From positions 1-64,000 of the forward strand of contig JAYUWK010000038.1 in the NCBI GenBank assembly GCA_043753895.1: a stretch of 64,000 nucleotides of DNA, written 5' to 3'. Numbering within the stretch: position 1 is the first letter of the stretch; each line of letters begins with the position of its first letter. The position numbers and the translations under genes were made by a program. The DNA is from WLMZ01 sp043753895 (GTDB lineage Bacteria > Actinomycetota > Acidimicrobiia > Acidimicrobiales > Ilumatobacteraceae). A model generated the notes under the pieces. It was given only the letters and a program-made list of their open reading frames with translations. It was not told the origin of the DNA and searched no databases. Shown here in pieces: positions 9,346 through 20,401 of the stretch.

Positions 9346-9376
9346 TGGACATTGCAGATTTAGAAACTATAGTTTC
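9346..9376 (+). promoter_or_regulatory. Leaderless promoter overlapping a 14-bp palindrome
   Basis: TGGACA (9346-9351), a 16-bp spacer and TATAGT (9368-9373) form a good promoter whose start point would fall on or next to the ATG at 9380. The -10 box is the core of a perfect palindrome, GAAACTATAGTTTC (9363-9376), which ends 3 nt before the start codon. A dimeric regulator bound here would block transcription directly. Autoregulation by the downstream basic protein is possible but unproven. Confidence 0.6.
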
Positions 9377-9379
9377 CGC

Positions 9380-9796
9380 ATGGCAAAACGTGGACCTAAA
9401 GGACCGATGACCGACGAACACAAATCGGCTCTGGCAGCCGGTCGTTCTGAGGGGAAAGCAGTGCGCGATTACCTCGACGCGCTGCGATCCACCAAACCCA
9501 AGCGCGGCCGCAAACGCACACCCGACACCATCGCCAAACGACTCGTTGCAATCGAGACCGAGATCGTCGATGCCGACCCGGTGCGCGAGCTCAAACTGGT
9601 GCAGGAACGTTTGGATCTGGAAGCCGAGTTGGCTCAGGCCGGCGAGACAGTCGACCTCACCGCGCTCGAAGCCGAGTTCACCAAGGTCGCACGGGGCTAC
9701 AGCAGCCGCAACGGCATCAGCTATGCGGCGTGGCGCGCCATCGGTGTCGATGCCAGCGTGCTCAAGGCCGCAGGCATCTCGCGCGCGTCAAGCTGA
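9380..9796 (+). CDS. Small basic helical protein of unknown function
   Basis: A 138-residue protein that I do not recognise with certainty. The N-terminus is very basic (AKRGPKGP, then KPKRGRKRTP near residue 40). The middle is an amphipathic helix rich in Glu and Leu that could be a coiled coil (about residues 55-85). The C-terminus (GYSSRNGISYAAWRAIGV, then VLKAAGI) has the look of a small DNA-binding helical module found in actinobacterial chromatin-type proteins. A nucleoid-associated or regulatory role is a guess. The start is fixed by the promoter at 9346-9373. Confidence 0.7.
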   Translation: MAKRGPKGPMTDEHKSALAAGRSEGKAVRDYLDALRSTKPKRGRKRTPDTIAKRLVAIETEIVDADPVRELKLVQERLDLEAELAQAGETVDLTALEAEFTKVARGYSSRNGISYAAWRAIGVDASVLKAAGISRASS

Positions 9797-9835
9797 TCGA
9801 CTCGTGCGATGATCGGGACCCGATACGGACCCTGT

Positions 9836-11140
9836 TCAGGACAATTCGTCGAGTGCCTCGAACACGCGATTCACGTGACGCAGGCTGCGCTGCACGTCGA
9901 ATGCATCATCGAGCACCGTCTCGTCGACGGTGACGCGACCATCTGACTCGAGCAACTCACGAAAGCTGCGCCCTTCGTCCCAGGCGCGCATCGCAGTCTC
10001 TTGCACGATGCGATAGGCGTCGTCGCGACTGAGCCCGGCTTGCACCAAGGCGAGCAACACGGGCTGGCTGAACACCAGACCATGACTCGCTTCCAGATTG
10101 GCCAACATTCTCTCCGGAAACACCTGCAGACCCGTGAGCAAACGACGCATTCGATTGACCACATAGTGCGCGAGCAACGCCGAATCGGGCAACACGATGC
10201 GCTCGACGGAACTGTGTGAGATATCACGCTCGTGCCAGAGTGCAATATCTTGCATTCCGGCCTGCAGATTGCCGCGTAATACGCGTGACAGACCACTGAT
10301 GGTTTCCGCCGAGATCGGGTTGCGTTTGTGCGGCATTGCCGACGAACCCTTCTGGCCGACCTTGAAGCCCTCCTGTACCTCACGCACCTCTGTGCGCTGC
10401 AGGTGGCGCAATTCCACGGCCATCATTTCGAGTGTGGATCCCACTGCAGCACACGCCCACAGGAATTCGGCGTGGCGATCGCGGGCGATCACCTGTGTGG
10501 CCGGCACTGGGGCGAGACCGAGTTTCGCTCCGACGAACGCCTCGACCGCGGGATCGATGTTGGAATAGGTGCCCACCGCGCCACTGAGTTTGCAGACGGC
10601 AACCGCCCGGCGCGCCGCAATGAGGCGGTCGCGGTCACGATCGATCTGCAGTGCCCACAACGCAACCTTCATCCCGAACGTGGTGGGCTCGGCATGCACG
10701 CCGTGGGTGCGCCCGATCATGACGGTGTGCCGATGGGTCACGGCGAGTTGCTTGACCGTGGCGAGTAACTGCGTGGATGCCTCGATCAGCAGATCGCACG
10801 CGTCGCTGAGCATCCAGCACCATGCCGTGTCGACCACGTCGCTACTCGTGAGCCCGTAGTGGATCCACGATCCGGCCGGAGCGCCAATGGCCCCCTGCAC
10901 GACATCGACGAACGCCGCCACATCATGATCGGTGATGGCTTCGCGATCCAGCACGGCCTGCACGAATGCATCGTCGATCTGTGGCGCACGGTCGCGGCAG
11001 ATCGCAGCATCGGCGGCGGGCACCAGACCGAGCGCAGCGTGGGCGTCAGTGGCGAGCAGTTCGATGTCGAGCCAGCGACGGAAGCGAGCCGTGTCGCTGA
11101 ACACTGCTGACATTTCGGGCAGGGCGTATCGGGGGATCAT
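9836..11140 (-). CDS. purB: Adenylosuccinate lyase
   Basis: Acts twice in purine synthesis, splitting SAICAR to AICAR and adenylosuccinate to AMP. The 434-residue sequence has the fumarase/aspartase signature GSSAMPHKRNP, the LTSSDVVDTA and GRTHGVHAEPTTFG active-site blocks and the expected length. The ATG at 11140 lies 4 nt after the purA stop codon; the extra 15 residues of the longer frame would overlap purA. It forms an operon with purA, so both enzymes of the IMP-to-AMP branch are co-transcribed. Confidence 0.95.
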   Translation of the reverse strand: MIPRYALPEMSAVFSDTARFRRWLDIELLATDAHAALGLVPAADAAICRDRAPQIDDAFVQAVLDREAITDHDVAAFVDVVQGAIGAPAGSWIHYGLTSSDVVDTAWCWMLSDACDLLIEASTQLLATVKQLAVTHRHTVMIGRTHGVHAEPTTFGMKVALWALQIDRDRDRLIAARRAVAVCKLSGAVGTYSNIDPAVEAFVGAKLGLAPVPATQVIARDRHAEFLWACAAVGSTLEMMAVELRHLQRTEVREVQEGFKVGQKGSSAMPHKRNPISAETISGLSRVLRGNLQAGMQDIALWHERDISHSSVERIVLPDSALLAHYVVNRMRRLLTGLQVFPERMLANLEASHGLVFSQPVLLALVQAGLSRDDAYRIVQETAMRAWDEGRSFRELLESDGRVTVDETVLDDAFDVQRSLRHVNRVFEALDELS

Positions 11141-11144
11141 CGAA

Positions 11145-12416
11145 TCACGACCACAAGAGATAGTCGTCGCGCTCGGCTCCCACACCCACGATGCGAATGG
11201 GAACTCCCACCTCGGCCTCGACGAGCTGCAGGAACGCCCGCGCCTGTGCCGGGAGATCGCCAGGTTCGCGAACGGCAGCGAGCGATTGGTTCCAGCCGGG
11301 CAGATCGGCGTAGATGGGCTCGACGTCGGCGAGCAGTTCCATCCGATCAGGGTAATTACGCAGAATCGAGGAACCGACGCGGTATCCCGTGCAGACCCGC
11401 ACGTGTTCGAACGTGTCGAACACGTCGAGCTTGGTGAGGGCCAACTCGGTGAGCGAGTTGAGCCGCACGGCTTGGCGCAGCATCACACAATCGATCCAGC
11501 CCGGACGGCGACGACGACCTGTGACGGTGCCGAACTCGCGGCCGATGTCGACCAGCTTCTCGCCGAGGTCGTCGAGCAATTCGGTGGGGAACGGACCTGC
11601 GCCGACACGGGTGGTGTACGCCTTGGTGATACCGACGATGCGATCGATGTCCCGAGGCCCCAGCCCAGTTCCGGCACAGGCGCCGCCTGCCGTGGGGTTC
11701 GACGAGGTGACGTAGGGATAGGTGCCGTGGTCGAGGTCGAGGAAAGTTGCCTGCGCCCCTTCGAGCAGCAGTTGGTGACCCGAGCCGAGCGCATCGTGCA
11801 ACTCACTGACGGTGTCGCCCACGTATGGGGCAAGCCGGGCAGCGAGCGCACTGAACTGGGCGACGATGGCGTCGATGTCCAATGAGGTACCACCGCCAGC
11901 AACGAGCGTTGCGTTCTCGGCCACGCCCCGGTCCTTCAACGCGATGGCAAAGGCCGCCGCGTCGAGCACATCGCCCGCACGGAGCCCGACGCGACGCGCC
12001 TTATCGGCATAGGCCGGGCCGATGCCCTTGAGCGTGGTGCCGATCTTGGCATCGCCGCGACCGGCCTCCGCGAGCGCGTCCCAGGCTTGATGCCACGGAA
12101 AGATGAGGTGGGCGTGACTGCTCACCATGAGCCGGGCGCACGAGATACCGCGCCGCTCGAGCGTGTCGATTTCGTTGAACAAAGTGATCATGTCGACCAC
12201 GACACCGTTGCCGATGACGGGCACGACATGGTCGTAGAGGATGCCGCTGGGAATGAGCTGCAACGCGTAGCGCTCGTCGCCCACCACCACGGTGTGTCCT
12301 GCGTTGTGCCCGCCCTGATAGCGCACCACGTAGCCGTGTTCTTTGGACAGCAGGTCGATGACCTTGGCCTTGCCTTCATCGCCCCATTGGGCTCCAACAA
12401 CAACAGTGACAGGCAT
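11145..12416 (-). CDS. purA: Adenylosuccinate synthetase
   Basis: GTP-dependent first step from IMP to AMP. The 423-residue sequence starts with the P-loop GAQWGDEGKAK and has GHNAGHTVVV, the IMP-binding LLEGAQATFLDLDHGTYPYVT segment and GRRRRPGWID. A GGAG ribosome-binding site lies 6 nt before the ATG. The gene leads the purA-purB operon and is divergent from the HisD-family gene, with 90 bp between them. The promoter must lie in that gap; TAGGGT and TACGTC-like hexamers are present. Confidence 0.96.
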   Translation of the reverse strand: MPVTVVVGAQWGDEGKAKVIDLLSKEHGYVVRYQGGHNAGHTVVVGDERYALQLIPSGILYDHVVPVIGNGVVVDMITLFNEIDTLERRGISCARLMVSSHAHLIFPWHQAWDALAEAGRGDAKIGTTLKGIGPAYADKARRVGLRAGDVLDAAAFAIALKDRGVAENATLVAGGGTSLDIDAIVAQFSALAARLAPYVGDTVSELHDALGSGHQLLLEGAQATFLDLDHGTYPYVTSSNPTAGGACAGTGLGPRDIDRIVGITKAYTTRVGAGPFPTELLDDLGEKLVDIGREFGTVTGRRRRPGWIDCVMLRQAVRLNSLTELALTKLDVFDTFEHVRVCTGYRVGSSILRNYPDRMELLADVEPIYADLPGWNQSLAAVREPGDLPAQARAFLQLVEAEVGVPIRIVGVGAERDDYLLWS

Positions 12417-12506
12417 GCACGCTCCAAATAGCCGGATTCAAACAGAACAGGCGAACGTGACGTAACCCTAGTGGTCGGGCGGGCCGATAGGGGTACCGTT
12501 TCGTCC

Positions 12507-13835
12507 ATGGCTGTGATGCGGCGGATGCACTGGGACGCGATGGACGAAGCCGAGCGCGAGGCACTGTGCCACCGCGGCCTCGACGCCATCTTTGATCCGG
12601 CGTTACGCGCGTCGATCGGGCGCATCATCGACGACGTTCGCACGAACGGCGATGAGGCCGTGTGTCGCGCGTTGCACGACTTCGACCACATCACCGTCGA
12701 ACCGCACCAGTTGCGCATCAGCGGCACCGAACTGGCCGACGCCACCGTGTCGGCCGCGGTCGATGCCGCGATCGACGACGCCATCGAGCACCTACGCATC
12801 TTCAATAACGCGATCCGCGAGCGAACGGCGAACTGGTGGATCGAGAGCGAGCCGGGACTGTTCGTCGGCGAGAAGGTCACACCGATTGCGTCAGCGGGGC
12901 TGTTCGTTCCCAGCGGCAAGGCCAGCTATCCATCAGTGGCCTACCAACTCGGCGTGCCGGCCGTGGTGGCCGGCGTAGCTGAGATCGCCCTCGTCGTGCC
13001 TCCGGTGCCCGGTGGAAACGGCGACGTAGACCCGGCTGTGCTCGTGGTGTGTCGCAAGCTCGGTGTTCAGAACGTGTTTCGTGTCAACGGTCCTGCGGGC
13101 ATCGCCGCGTTGGGTTTCGGCACCGAGACCATCCCGAAGGTGCGCAAGGTCGTCGGACCAGGCTCACCCGCTGTGACCTGTGCGCAGGTGGAGATGCAAC
13201 GCCACGGAATGGCCACGATGATGCTGCTCGGCCCCACCGAAGCCGTGGTGATCGCCGACGACAGTGCCGATCCGGTGCGCCTCGCGGCCGACCTACTCAT
13301 CGAGGCCGAACACGGCACCGATTCTGCGGTGGTGCTCGTCACCACCTCGCTCGCTATCGCTGATGCCACCGACGCCGAACTCGATCGCCAGATCGCACTG
13401 CTCCCCGACGTGCGCGCCACGGCAGCACGCGCCGCGCTCGGGGTGAACGGCGGATGTGTGATGGTTGCCTCGCTCGAATCCGCGGCCGCTGCAGTGAACC
13501 GCTACGCGCCCGAACATTTGCAACTCGTCGTGCACGACGATGTACGCCAAACCATTCTTGACCTGCTCACCGAGGCCGGCGAGATCCTGCTCGGTCAACA
13601 CACCCCGTTCAGCGCCGCCAACTTCGTCATCGGCTGTCCCGCATCGCTTCCCACCAGTGGGTTTGCGCATGTGTCGTCGGGCATCACGGTGGACACATTC
13701 CTCAAACGCACCGCGGTCGCGCATGCAGACGAAACGGCGATGCGGCGCATGGCCCCATCGGTGATCGCGCTCGCCGACCACGAGGGCTTCCCCGCCCACG
13801 CCGTAGCAATACGCATGCGCGTCGGTCACGTCTAG
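12507..13835 (+). CDS. HisD-family zinc dehydrogenase, probably not the biosynthetic HisD
   Basis: A 442-residue member of the histidinol dehydrogenase family. The NAD-binding GPAGIAALGFGTETIP and VGPG blocks are present, and YAPEH (E336, H337) matches the catalytic Glu-His pair. Two zinc-ligand positions differ from L-histidinol dehydrogenase: the usual QAEH reads EAEH (266-269), and the GDY aspartate region reads GQH. The GxDMxAGPSE block reads GMATMMLLGPTE. No other his gene is near. A paralogue such as a sulfopropanediol (HpsN-like) or other amino-alcohol dehydrogenase is more likely than HisD. TACCGT lies 7 nt before the ATG. Confidence 0.75.
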   Translation: MAVMRRMHWDAMDEAEREALCHRGLDAIFDPALRASIGRIIDDVRTNGDEAVCRALHDFDHITVEPHQLRISGTELADATVSAAVDAAIDDAIEHLRIFNNAIRERTANWWIESEPGLFVGEKVTPIASAGLFVPSGKASYPSVAYQLGVPAVVAGVAEIALVVPPVPGGNGDVDPAVLVVCRKLGVQNVFRVNGPAGIAALGFGTETIPKVRKVVGPGSPAVTCAQVEMQRHGMATMMLLGPTEAVVIADDSADPVRLAADLLIEAEHGTDSAVVLVTTSLAIADATDAELDRQIALLPDVRATAARAALGVNGGCVMVASLESAAAAVNRYAPEHLQLVVHDDVRQTILDLLTEAGEILLGQHTPFSAANFVIGCPASLPTSGFAHVSSGITVDTFLKRTAVAHADETAMRRMAPSVIALADHEGFPAHAVAIRMRVGHV

Positions 13836-13864
13836 GGCTCTGCGACGGCGTACGCTCAGCACGC

Positions 13865-14551
13865 ATGAACTCGCTGCTGCTGGTCGAAGATGACGCTCGC
13901 ATCAGCCAGCCCCTCGTGCGCATGCTGCAAGCCGAAGGCTTCGTCGTTGTTCATGCCGATAGCGGTGAAGCAGCGCTCACGGCCATCGCCGAACATGTGC
14001 CGGATCTGGTGTTGCTCGACCTCAGCCTGCCCGACATAGACGGTCTCGACATTTGTCGGCGGCTCCGTGCCGGGCACCCCGCGTTGCCGATTGTGATGCT
14101 CACCGCGCGCAACGAAGAAGTCGACGTCGTGGTCGGCCTCGATGCCGGGGCCGACGACTACATCACCAAGCCGTTCCGGGTGGCCGAGCTCACGGCACGC
14201 ATCCGTAGCCGCCTGCGCGCCAGCGGTGCAAGCGCGCCCACCGCAAACGAGGCTGACCAATTCGGCGCGTTACGGCTCGACCGCGCGGCGCGGCGCGCTT
14301 GGTTCGCCGATGACGAACTCACGCTCGCCCCCAAGGAGTTCGATCTGCTGGTGCTGCTCGCTAGCCGTCACGGCGAGACGCTGCGCCGCGAGCTGATCAT
14401 GGGCGAGGTCTGGGACGAGAACTGGTGGGGTTCCACGCGCACCCTTGACACCCACATCGCCACACTGCGCCGCAAGCTCGGTGACACCAGCGACCAACCC
14501 CAGCGCATCATCACGGTACGCGGCATCGGGTTCCGCTACGAGATCGGTTGA
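13865..14551 (+). CDS. OmpR-family response regulator
   Basis: A 228-residue two-domain regulator. The receiver domain has acidic pair E8-D9-D10, phospho-acceptor D52 in VLLDLSLPD, T/S switch in MLTARNE and K in ITKPF. The winged-helix DNA-binding domain (about 130-228) ends with TVRGIGFRYEI. It works with the histidine kinase that begins 4 nt after its stop. TACGCT lies 8 nt before the ATG. The target genes are unknown; the wall L,D-transpeptidase gene just downstream is a candidate by position only. Confidence 0.93.
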   Translation: MNSLLLVEDDARISQPLVRMLQAEGFVVVHADSGEAALTAIAEHVPDLVLLDLSLPDIDGLDICRRLRAGHPALPIVMLTARNEEVDVVVGLDAGADDYITKPFRVAELTARIRSRLRASGASAPTANEADQFGALRLDRAARRAWFADDELTLAPKEFDLLVLLASRHGETLRRELIMGEVWDENWWGSTRTLDTHIATLRRKLGDTSDQPQRIITVRGIGFRYEIG

Positions 14552-14555
14552 GTCC

Positions 14556-15794
14556 GTGCGCCGTCGGCTCGTTCGCAACACCATCCTCGTCGCCGTCATG
14601 GTGCTGCTCGTATTGGCAACGCCAGTGATCTTGCTCCTCACGCGCGCCACCGAGGACGAACTGCGTAGCCGTCTCACCGCGCAGGCGACATCGATCAGCT
14701 CGATCCTTGCCGACGATCTGCTTTCCGGCGCGCCGATCAAATCGGCCACGCTGGCCGATCTCGTGCTCGAGGGTGATCGAGTCGACATACTTGCCAGCAA
14801 CGGCAGCGTGATTGCGTCGTACGGCGAACCGATCGCGAAGCCCTTTCACGGCGTCGCCGCTGGTCCTGCCGGCACGCGTATTGACGTCGCAACGAGCCGC
14901 AGCGATCTGCAACGACGTATTGCCCGGCAACTCCTCTTGCTCGGTGTGCTCGCCGCCGGTGGCGTACTGCTGGCTGCCGTGCTGGCCGCGATCTTCGGCG
15001 CGCGCGTCTCGCGCCCGCTCGAGCAACTCGCAGCGTCTGCCGCGCGCCTCGGTGCAGGCGACTTCAGCGCAGCGTTGCCACCACCGTCGGGCATTCGCGA
15101 GATCGACGACATCCGGTCCACCCTGTCAGCAAGCGCCGAGCGTCTCGATCGAACACTCAGCTCCGAACGCAGTTTCACCGGTGACGCCACGCATCAGCTG
15201 CGCACCGGTCTCACGGGTATCGCCCTGCAACTGGAGCTGCTTGCCATGCATGAAGATCCCGCCGTCCGGGCTGATGCGCTGCACGCGCTCGAACAGACCG
15301 ACCGGCTCACTGCGACCCTCGACGAGTTGCTCGACCTTGCCCGCGGCGGGCGGGGCAGCCAGCGCGTGACCGTCGACCTGCGCGAGATCGCAGCGCAACA
15401 CCGTGGTGATTGGGTGCAGCGTTATCAAGTCAGCAAGCGTACGCTCGGACTCAGCGGCACCGGCAGCCTCGTGGTCGCAACGCCGGGCTTCGTCGGGCAG
15501 GTCATCGACATCCTGCTTGACAATGCGCTTCGCCACGGCGAGGGCATCGTGCACATCACCCTGTCCGATCGGCAAGTGCAGATCAGCGATCAGGGCAGTA
15601 TCGATCCCGATCAGGCCACCAGCTTTTTCCAGGGATCCGACGACCCCGCTGCACCGCACGGACGAGGTCTGGCACTGGCCCGGCGTCTCGCCCAGGCCGA
15701 CGGCGGCCGGCTTGATCTGTCGAGCGTTGCTCCAGCCACCTTCACGCTCGCACTTCCCGCAGCGCACGAGGATGTTCCAACAAGCGCAACATGA
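14556..15794 (+). CDS. Membrane sensor histidine kinase
   Basis: A 412-residue kinase with two membrane helices (about residues 9-28 and 127-150) flanking a small extracytoplasmic sensor. HAMP follows (SRPLEQLAASAARLGAGDF), then the phospho-acceptor box GDATHQLRTGLTG. The catalytic domain has N-box ILLDNALRHG, G1-like ISDQGS and G2-like GRGLALARRLAQADGG. The H-box is slightly off consensus (THQLRTGL rather than SHELRTPL). The GTG start lies 4 nt after the response-regulator stop, so the two are one operon. Confidence 0.9.
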   Translation: MRRRLVRNTILVAVMVLLVLATPVILLLTRATEDELRSRLTAQATSISSILADDLLSGAPIKSATLADLVLEGDRVDILASNGSVIASYGEPIAKPFHGVAAGPAGTRIDVATSRSDLQRRIARQLLLLGVLAAGGVLLAAVLAAIFGARVSRPLEQLAASAARLGAGDFSAALPPPSGIREIDDIRSTLSASAERLDRTLSSERSFTGDATHQLRTGLTGIALQLELLAMHEDPAVRADALHALEQTDRLTATLDELLDLARGGRGSQRVTVDLREIAAQHRGDWVQRYQVSKRTLGLSGTGSLVVATPGFVGQVIDILLDNALRHGEGIVHITLSDRQVQISDQGSIDPDQATSFFQGSDDPAAPHGRGLALARRLAQADGGRLDLSSVAPATFTLALPAAHEDVPTSAT

Positions 15795-15864
15795 CGATGA
15801 CGCGCGGATTCTGATTGTGCCGAGCTGACCACCGTCAGCGAGAATCTGTTGTTAGCCTGAGTGG

Positions 15865-17829
15865 ATGCGTCGAAACCCTTCTCGGGTCTGCGCAGCGTTG
15901 GTGGGCGCGTTGTTGCTACCAACACTGGCGTCGATCTCCAGCCCCGCAACAACGGCGTTCGCGAACGCGGCGACGTCGGCATTCCGTCCGTTGGCCGAGC
16001 CCCAGCGACTTGCCGACACGCGCGACACCGCACCGCTCGGTGCCTTCGGCGTGCTCACCGTCGCCGTCACCGGAGCAACGCCCCTGCCTGCCCCCGGCAC
16101 CATCATCGCAGCTGTCCTGAACGTGACCGTTGTGGGCCCGGCCGCCGTCGGTTTTTGGACCGTGTATCCGCACGGCACGCCCCTGCCAACCGCGTCGAAC
16201 CTCAATGTCGATCCTGTCAGCGCCTTCTTCGGCGATGCCCTCGCCTTGCCCAATCTGGTCACCGTACCGGTCGGCCCTTCGGGCAGCGTCGACATCTTCA
16301 GCGCCGCTGGCGGCAACGTGGTCGTCGACATGTTGGGCTACTACGTGCCCACTGGTTCGTCGGCGGCGGGAAGGTTCGTCCCACTGGCGGCTCCATCGCG
16401 CATGCTCGACACGCGCGACAGCGCGTCGGCGTTCGCATCGACCGAGACGCGCACCTACGGCGTGGCTGCCGCCGTCGGCGCTTCAGCAGTGGTGCTGAAC
16501 GTGACCACCATCGGCAACATCGCCGGACCATGGGTCGTCTTTCCCGCTGGCACAACGAAGCCCGCAACATCGAATCTCAACACCATGTACGGCGAGCAGG
16601 TCGTGTCCAATCAAGTCATCGTTCCCGTCGATATAGCCGGACAGTTCTCGGTGTATTCGGCGCCCGGTGGCGATCTGATCATCGATGTGATCGGCACCTT
16701 CACGGGAGCAGCCGCACCGTTGTCCACCGACGGTTTGTTCGTGCCGCTGAACACACCCACACGCTTCTACGACAGCCGTGACGCTTCGCTCAATCCACTC
16801 GGTGGCACCAAGCGGCTGCTCCCGGGCTGGAACGTCGAAGTGGCCGCAGGCGCGAACGCCGCCATTGCTCGCAATGACGTCCTCGCGGTGGTGTTCAACC
16901 TCACCGTGACCGACACGTTCGACAATGGTTACATGAGTGTCACGCCCGCCGGATCGAACAATCCCGCAGTGAAGTCGCGGAAAACATCGTCGATGAACGT
17001 TGCGTGGGCGGGACAGACGCTTGCCCATCACGTGATGGTGCCGGTCTCGTCGCGTGGCTTCGACATCTTTGCGCAAAACCCCACACACGCCCTCGCTGAT
17101 GTGAGCGGTTTCTATATCGGCACGCCGGTTGCAGCACCCTACGGCGGCCCCCAGAACACTGACCCCACACCGGTGTTCTGTAGTGGGTTCTCGAATGAAG
17201 CAATTCTCGGATCTGGTTCGGGCGCATACGGGCCGAACATCGCCCTGTTGCAGCAACGACTGCTCGATCTCGGCTTCTGGAACGGCGGCGCCGATGGCTC
17301 CTTCGGGTGGAGCACACAACAGGCGGTGATGGCCTACCAGAAATGGAACGGGCTCACTCCGCGGGGTTATGTCGATGCAGCTACAGCCCGTGCCCTGAAC
17401 TGGCCGAACTGCCGACCGCGGCCCGGCGTCAGCAACGGCGGTGACTTGCTTGAAATCGACAAGGGACGTCAGCTCGGTCTTTTCCTGCACAACGGACAAG
17501 TCGTGTGGCTGCTCAATGTGTCAACGGGCGGTGGCTATTACTACGAGGCCGACAATGTGCTCACCGGTGCCAAGATCACCGGCACCGCGATCACCGACAA
17601 CGGCACCTTTCACATCTATCGCGTGGTGGATCAGCCGGCCTATACGGGCTCGTTGGGCACGCTGTACCGGCCGCGTTTCGTGGTCGGCGGTATCGCCGTA
17701 CACGGCGCGCCAAACGTGCCCAGTTACCCGGCCTCGCACGGTTGTATCCGCGTCAGCAACCCGGCGATGGACATGATCTGGGCCACGAACCTGCTGCCGA
17801 TGGGCGCCACCGTGGTGATCCACGACTAG
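15865..17829 (+). CDS. Secreted L,D-transpeptidase with three wall-associated repeats
   Basis: A 654-residue exported protein. A signal peptide (about 1-35) leads to three repeats of roughly 125 residues (about 42-170, 172-290, 295-425). Each starts with a RLADTRD-like motif, has an LNVT strand and ends with VDxxGxY. A PG_binding_1 domain follows (about 455-510). The YkuD catalytic domain has the pattern HG (H613) then SHGCIR, with C627 as nucleophile. It would form 3-3 cross-links or attach proteins in peptidoglycan. TAGCCT lies 6 nt before the ATG. The repeats may bind a wall glycan, which is inference. Confidence 0.9.
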   Translation: MRRNPSRVCAALVGALLLPTLASISSPATTAFANAATSAFRPLAEPQRLADTRDTAPLGAFGVLTVAVTGATPLPAPGTIIAAVLNVTVVGPAAVGFWTVYPHGTPLPTASNLNVDPVSAFFGDALALPNLVTVPVGPSGSVDIFSAAGGNVVVDMLGYYVPTGSSAAGRFVPLAAPSRMLDTRDSASAFASTETRTYGVAAAVGASAVVLNVTTIGNIAGPWVVFPAGTTKPATSNLNTMYGEQVVSNQVIVPVDIAGQFSVYSAPGGDLIIDVIGTFTGAAAPLSTDGLFVPLNTPTRFYDSRDASLNPLGGTKRLLPGWNVEVAAGANAAIARNDVLAVVFNLTVTDTFDNGYMSVTPAGSNNPAVKSRKTSSMNVAWAGQTLAHHVMVPVSSRGFDIFAQNPTHALADVSGFYIGTPVAAPYGGPQNTDPTPVFCSGFSNEAILGSGSGAYGPNIALLQQRLLDLGFWNGGADGSFGWSTQQAVMAYQKWNGLTPRGYVDAATARALNWPNCRPRPGVSNGGDLLEIDKGRQLGLFLHNGQVVWLLNVSTGGGYYYEADNVLTGAKITGTAITDNGTFHIYRVVDQPAYTGSLGTLYRPRFVVGGIAVHGAPNVPSYPASHGCIRVSNPAMDMIWATNLLPMGATVVIHD

Positions 17830-17863
17830 ACGGTCCATCAATGAATCGGTCGGCGCCGATGCC

Positions 17864-20344
<2,481 letters not shown>

Positions 20345-20350
20345 GTCTTC

Positions 20351-20392
20351 AGGTTACACCGTGATAGAAAACTTGACACATGGTGTATCAAC
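20351..20392 (-). promoter_or_regulatory. HspR (HAIR-like) operator and promoter of clpB
   Basis: CTTGA-N11-TCAAC at 20372-20392 matches the spacing of the HspR operator HAIR (CTTGAGT-N7-ACTCAAG, i.e. CTTGA-N11-TCAAG), with one end base different. On the minus strand the -10 box TAACCT lies at 20351-20356, 6 nt before the ATG. The predicted -35 hexamer falls inside the operator, so bound HspR would exclude RNA polymerase. Confidence 0.7.
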
Positions 20393-20401
20393 ATTTTCCG
20401 A

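Noticed and set aside
10932..11885. Open frame of 317 codons opposite purB/purA
   Set aside because: Crosses the junction of two well-defined genes on the other strand, with no motif of its own.
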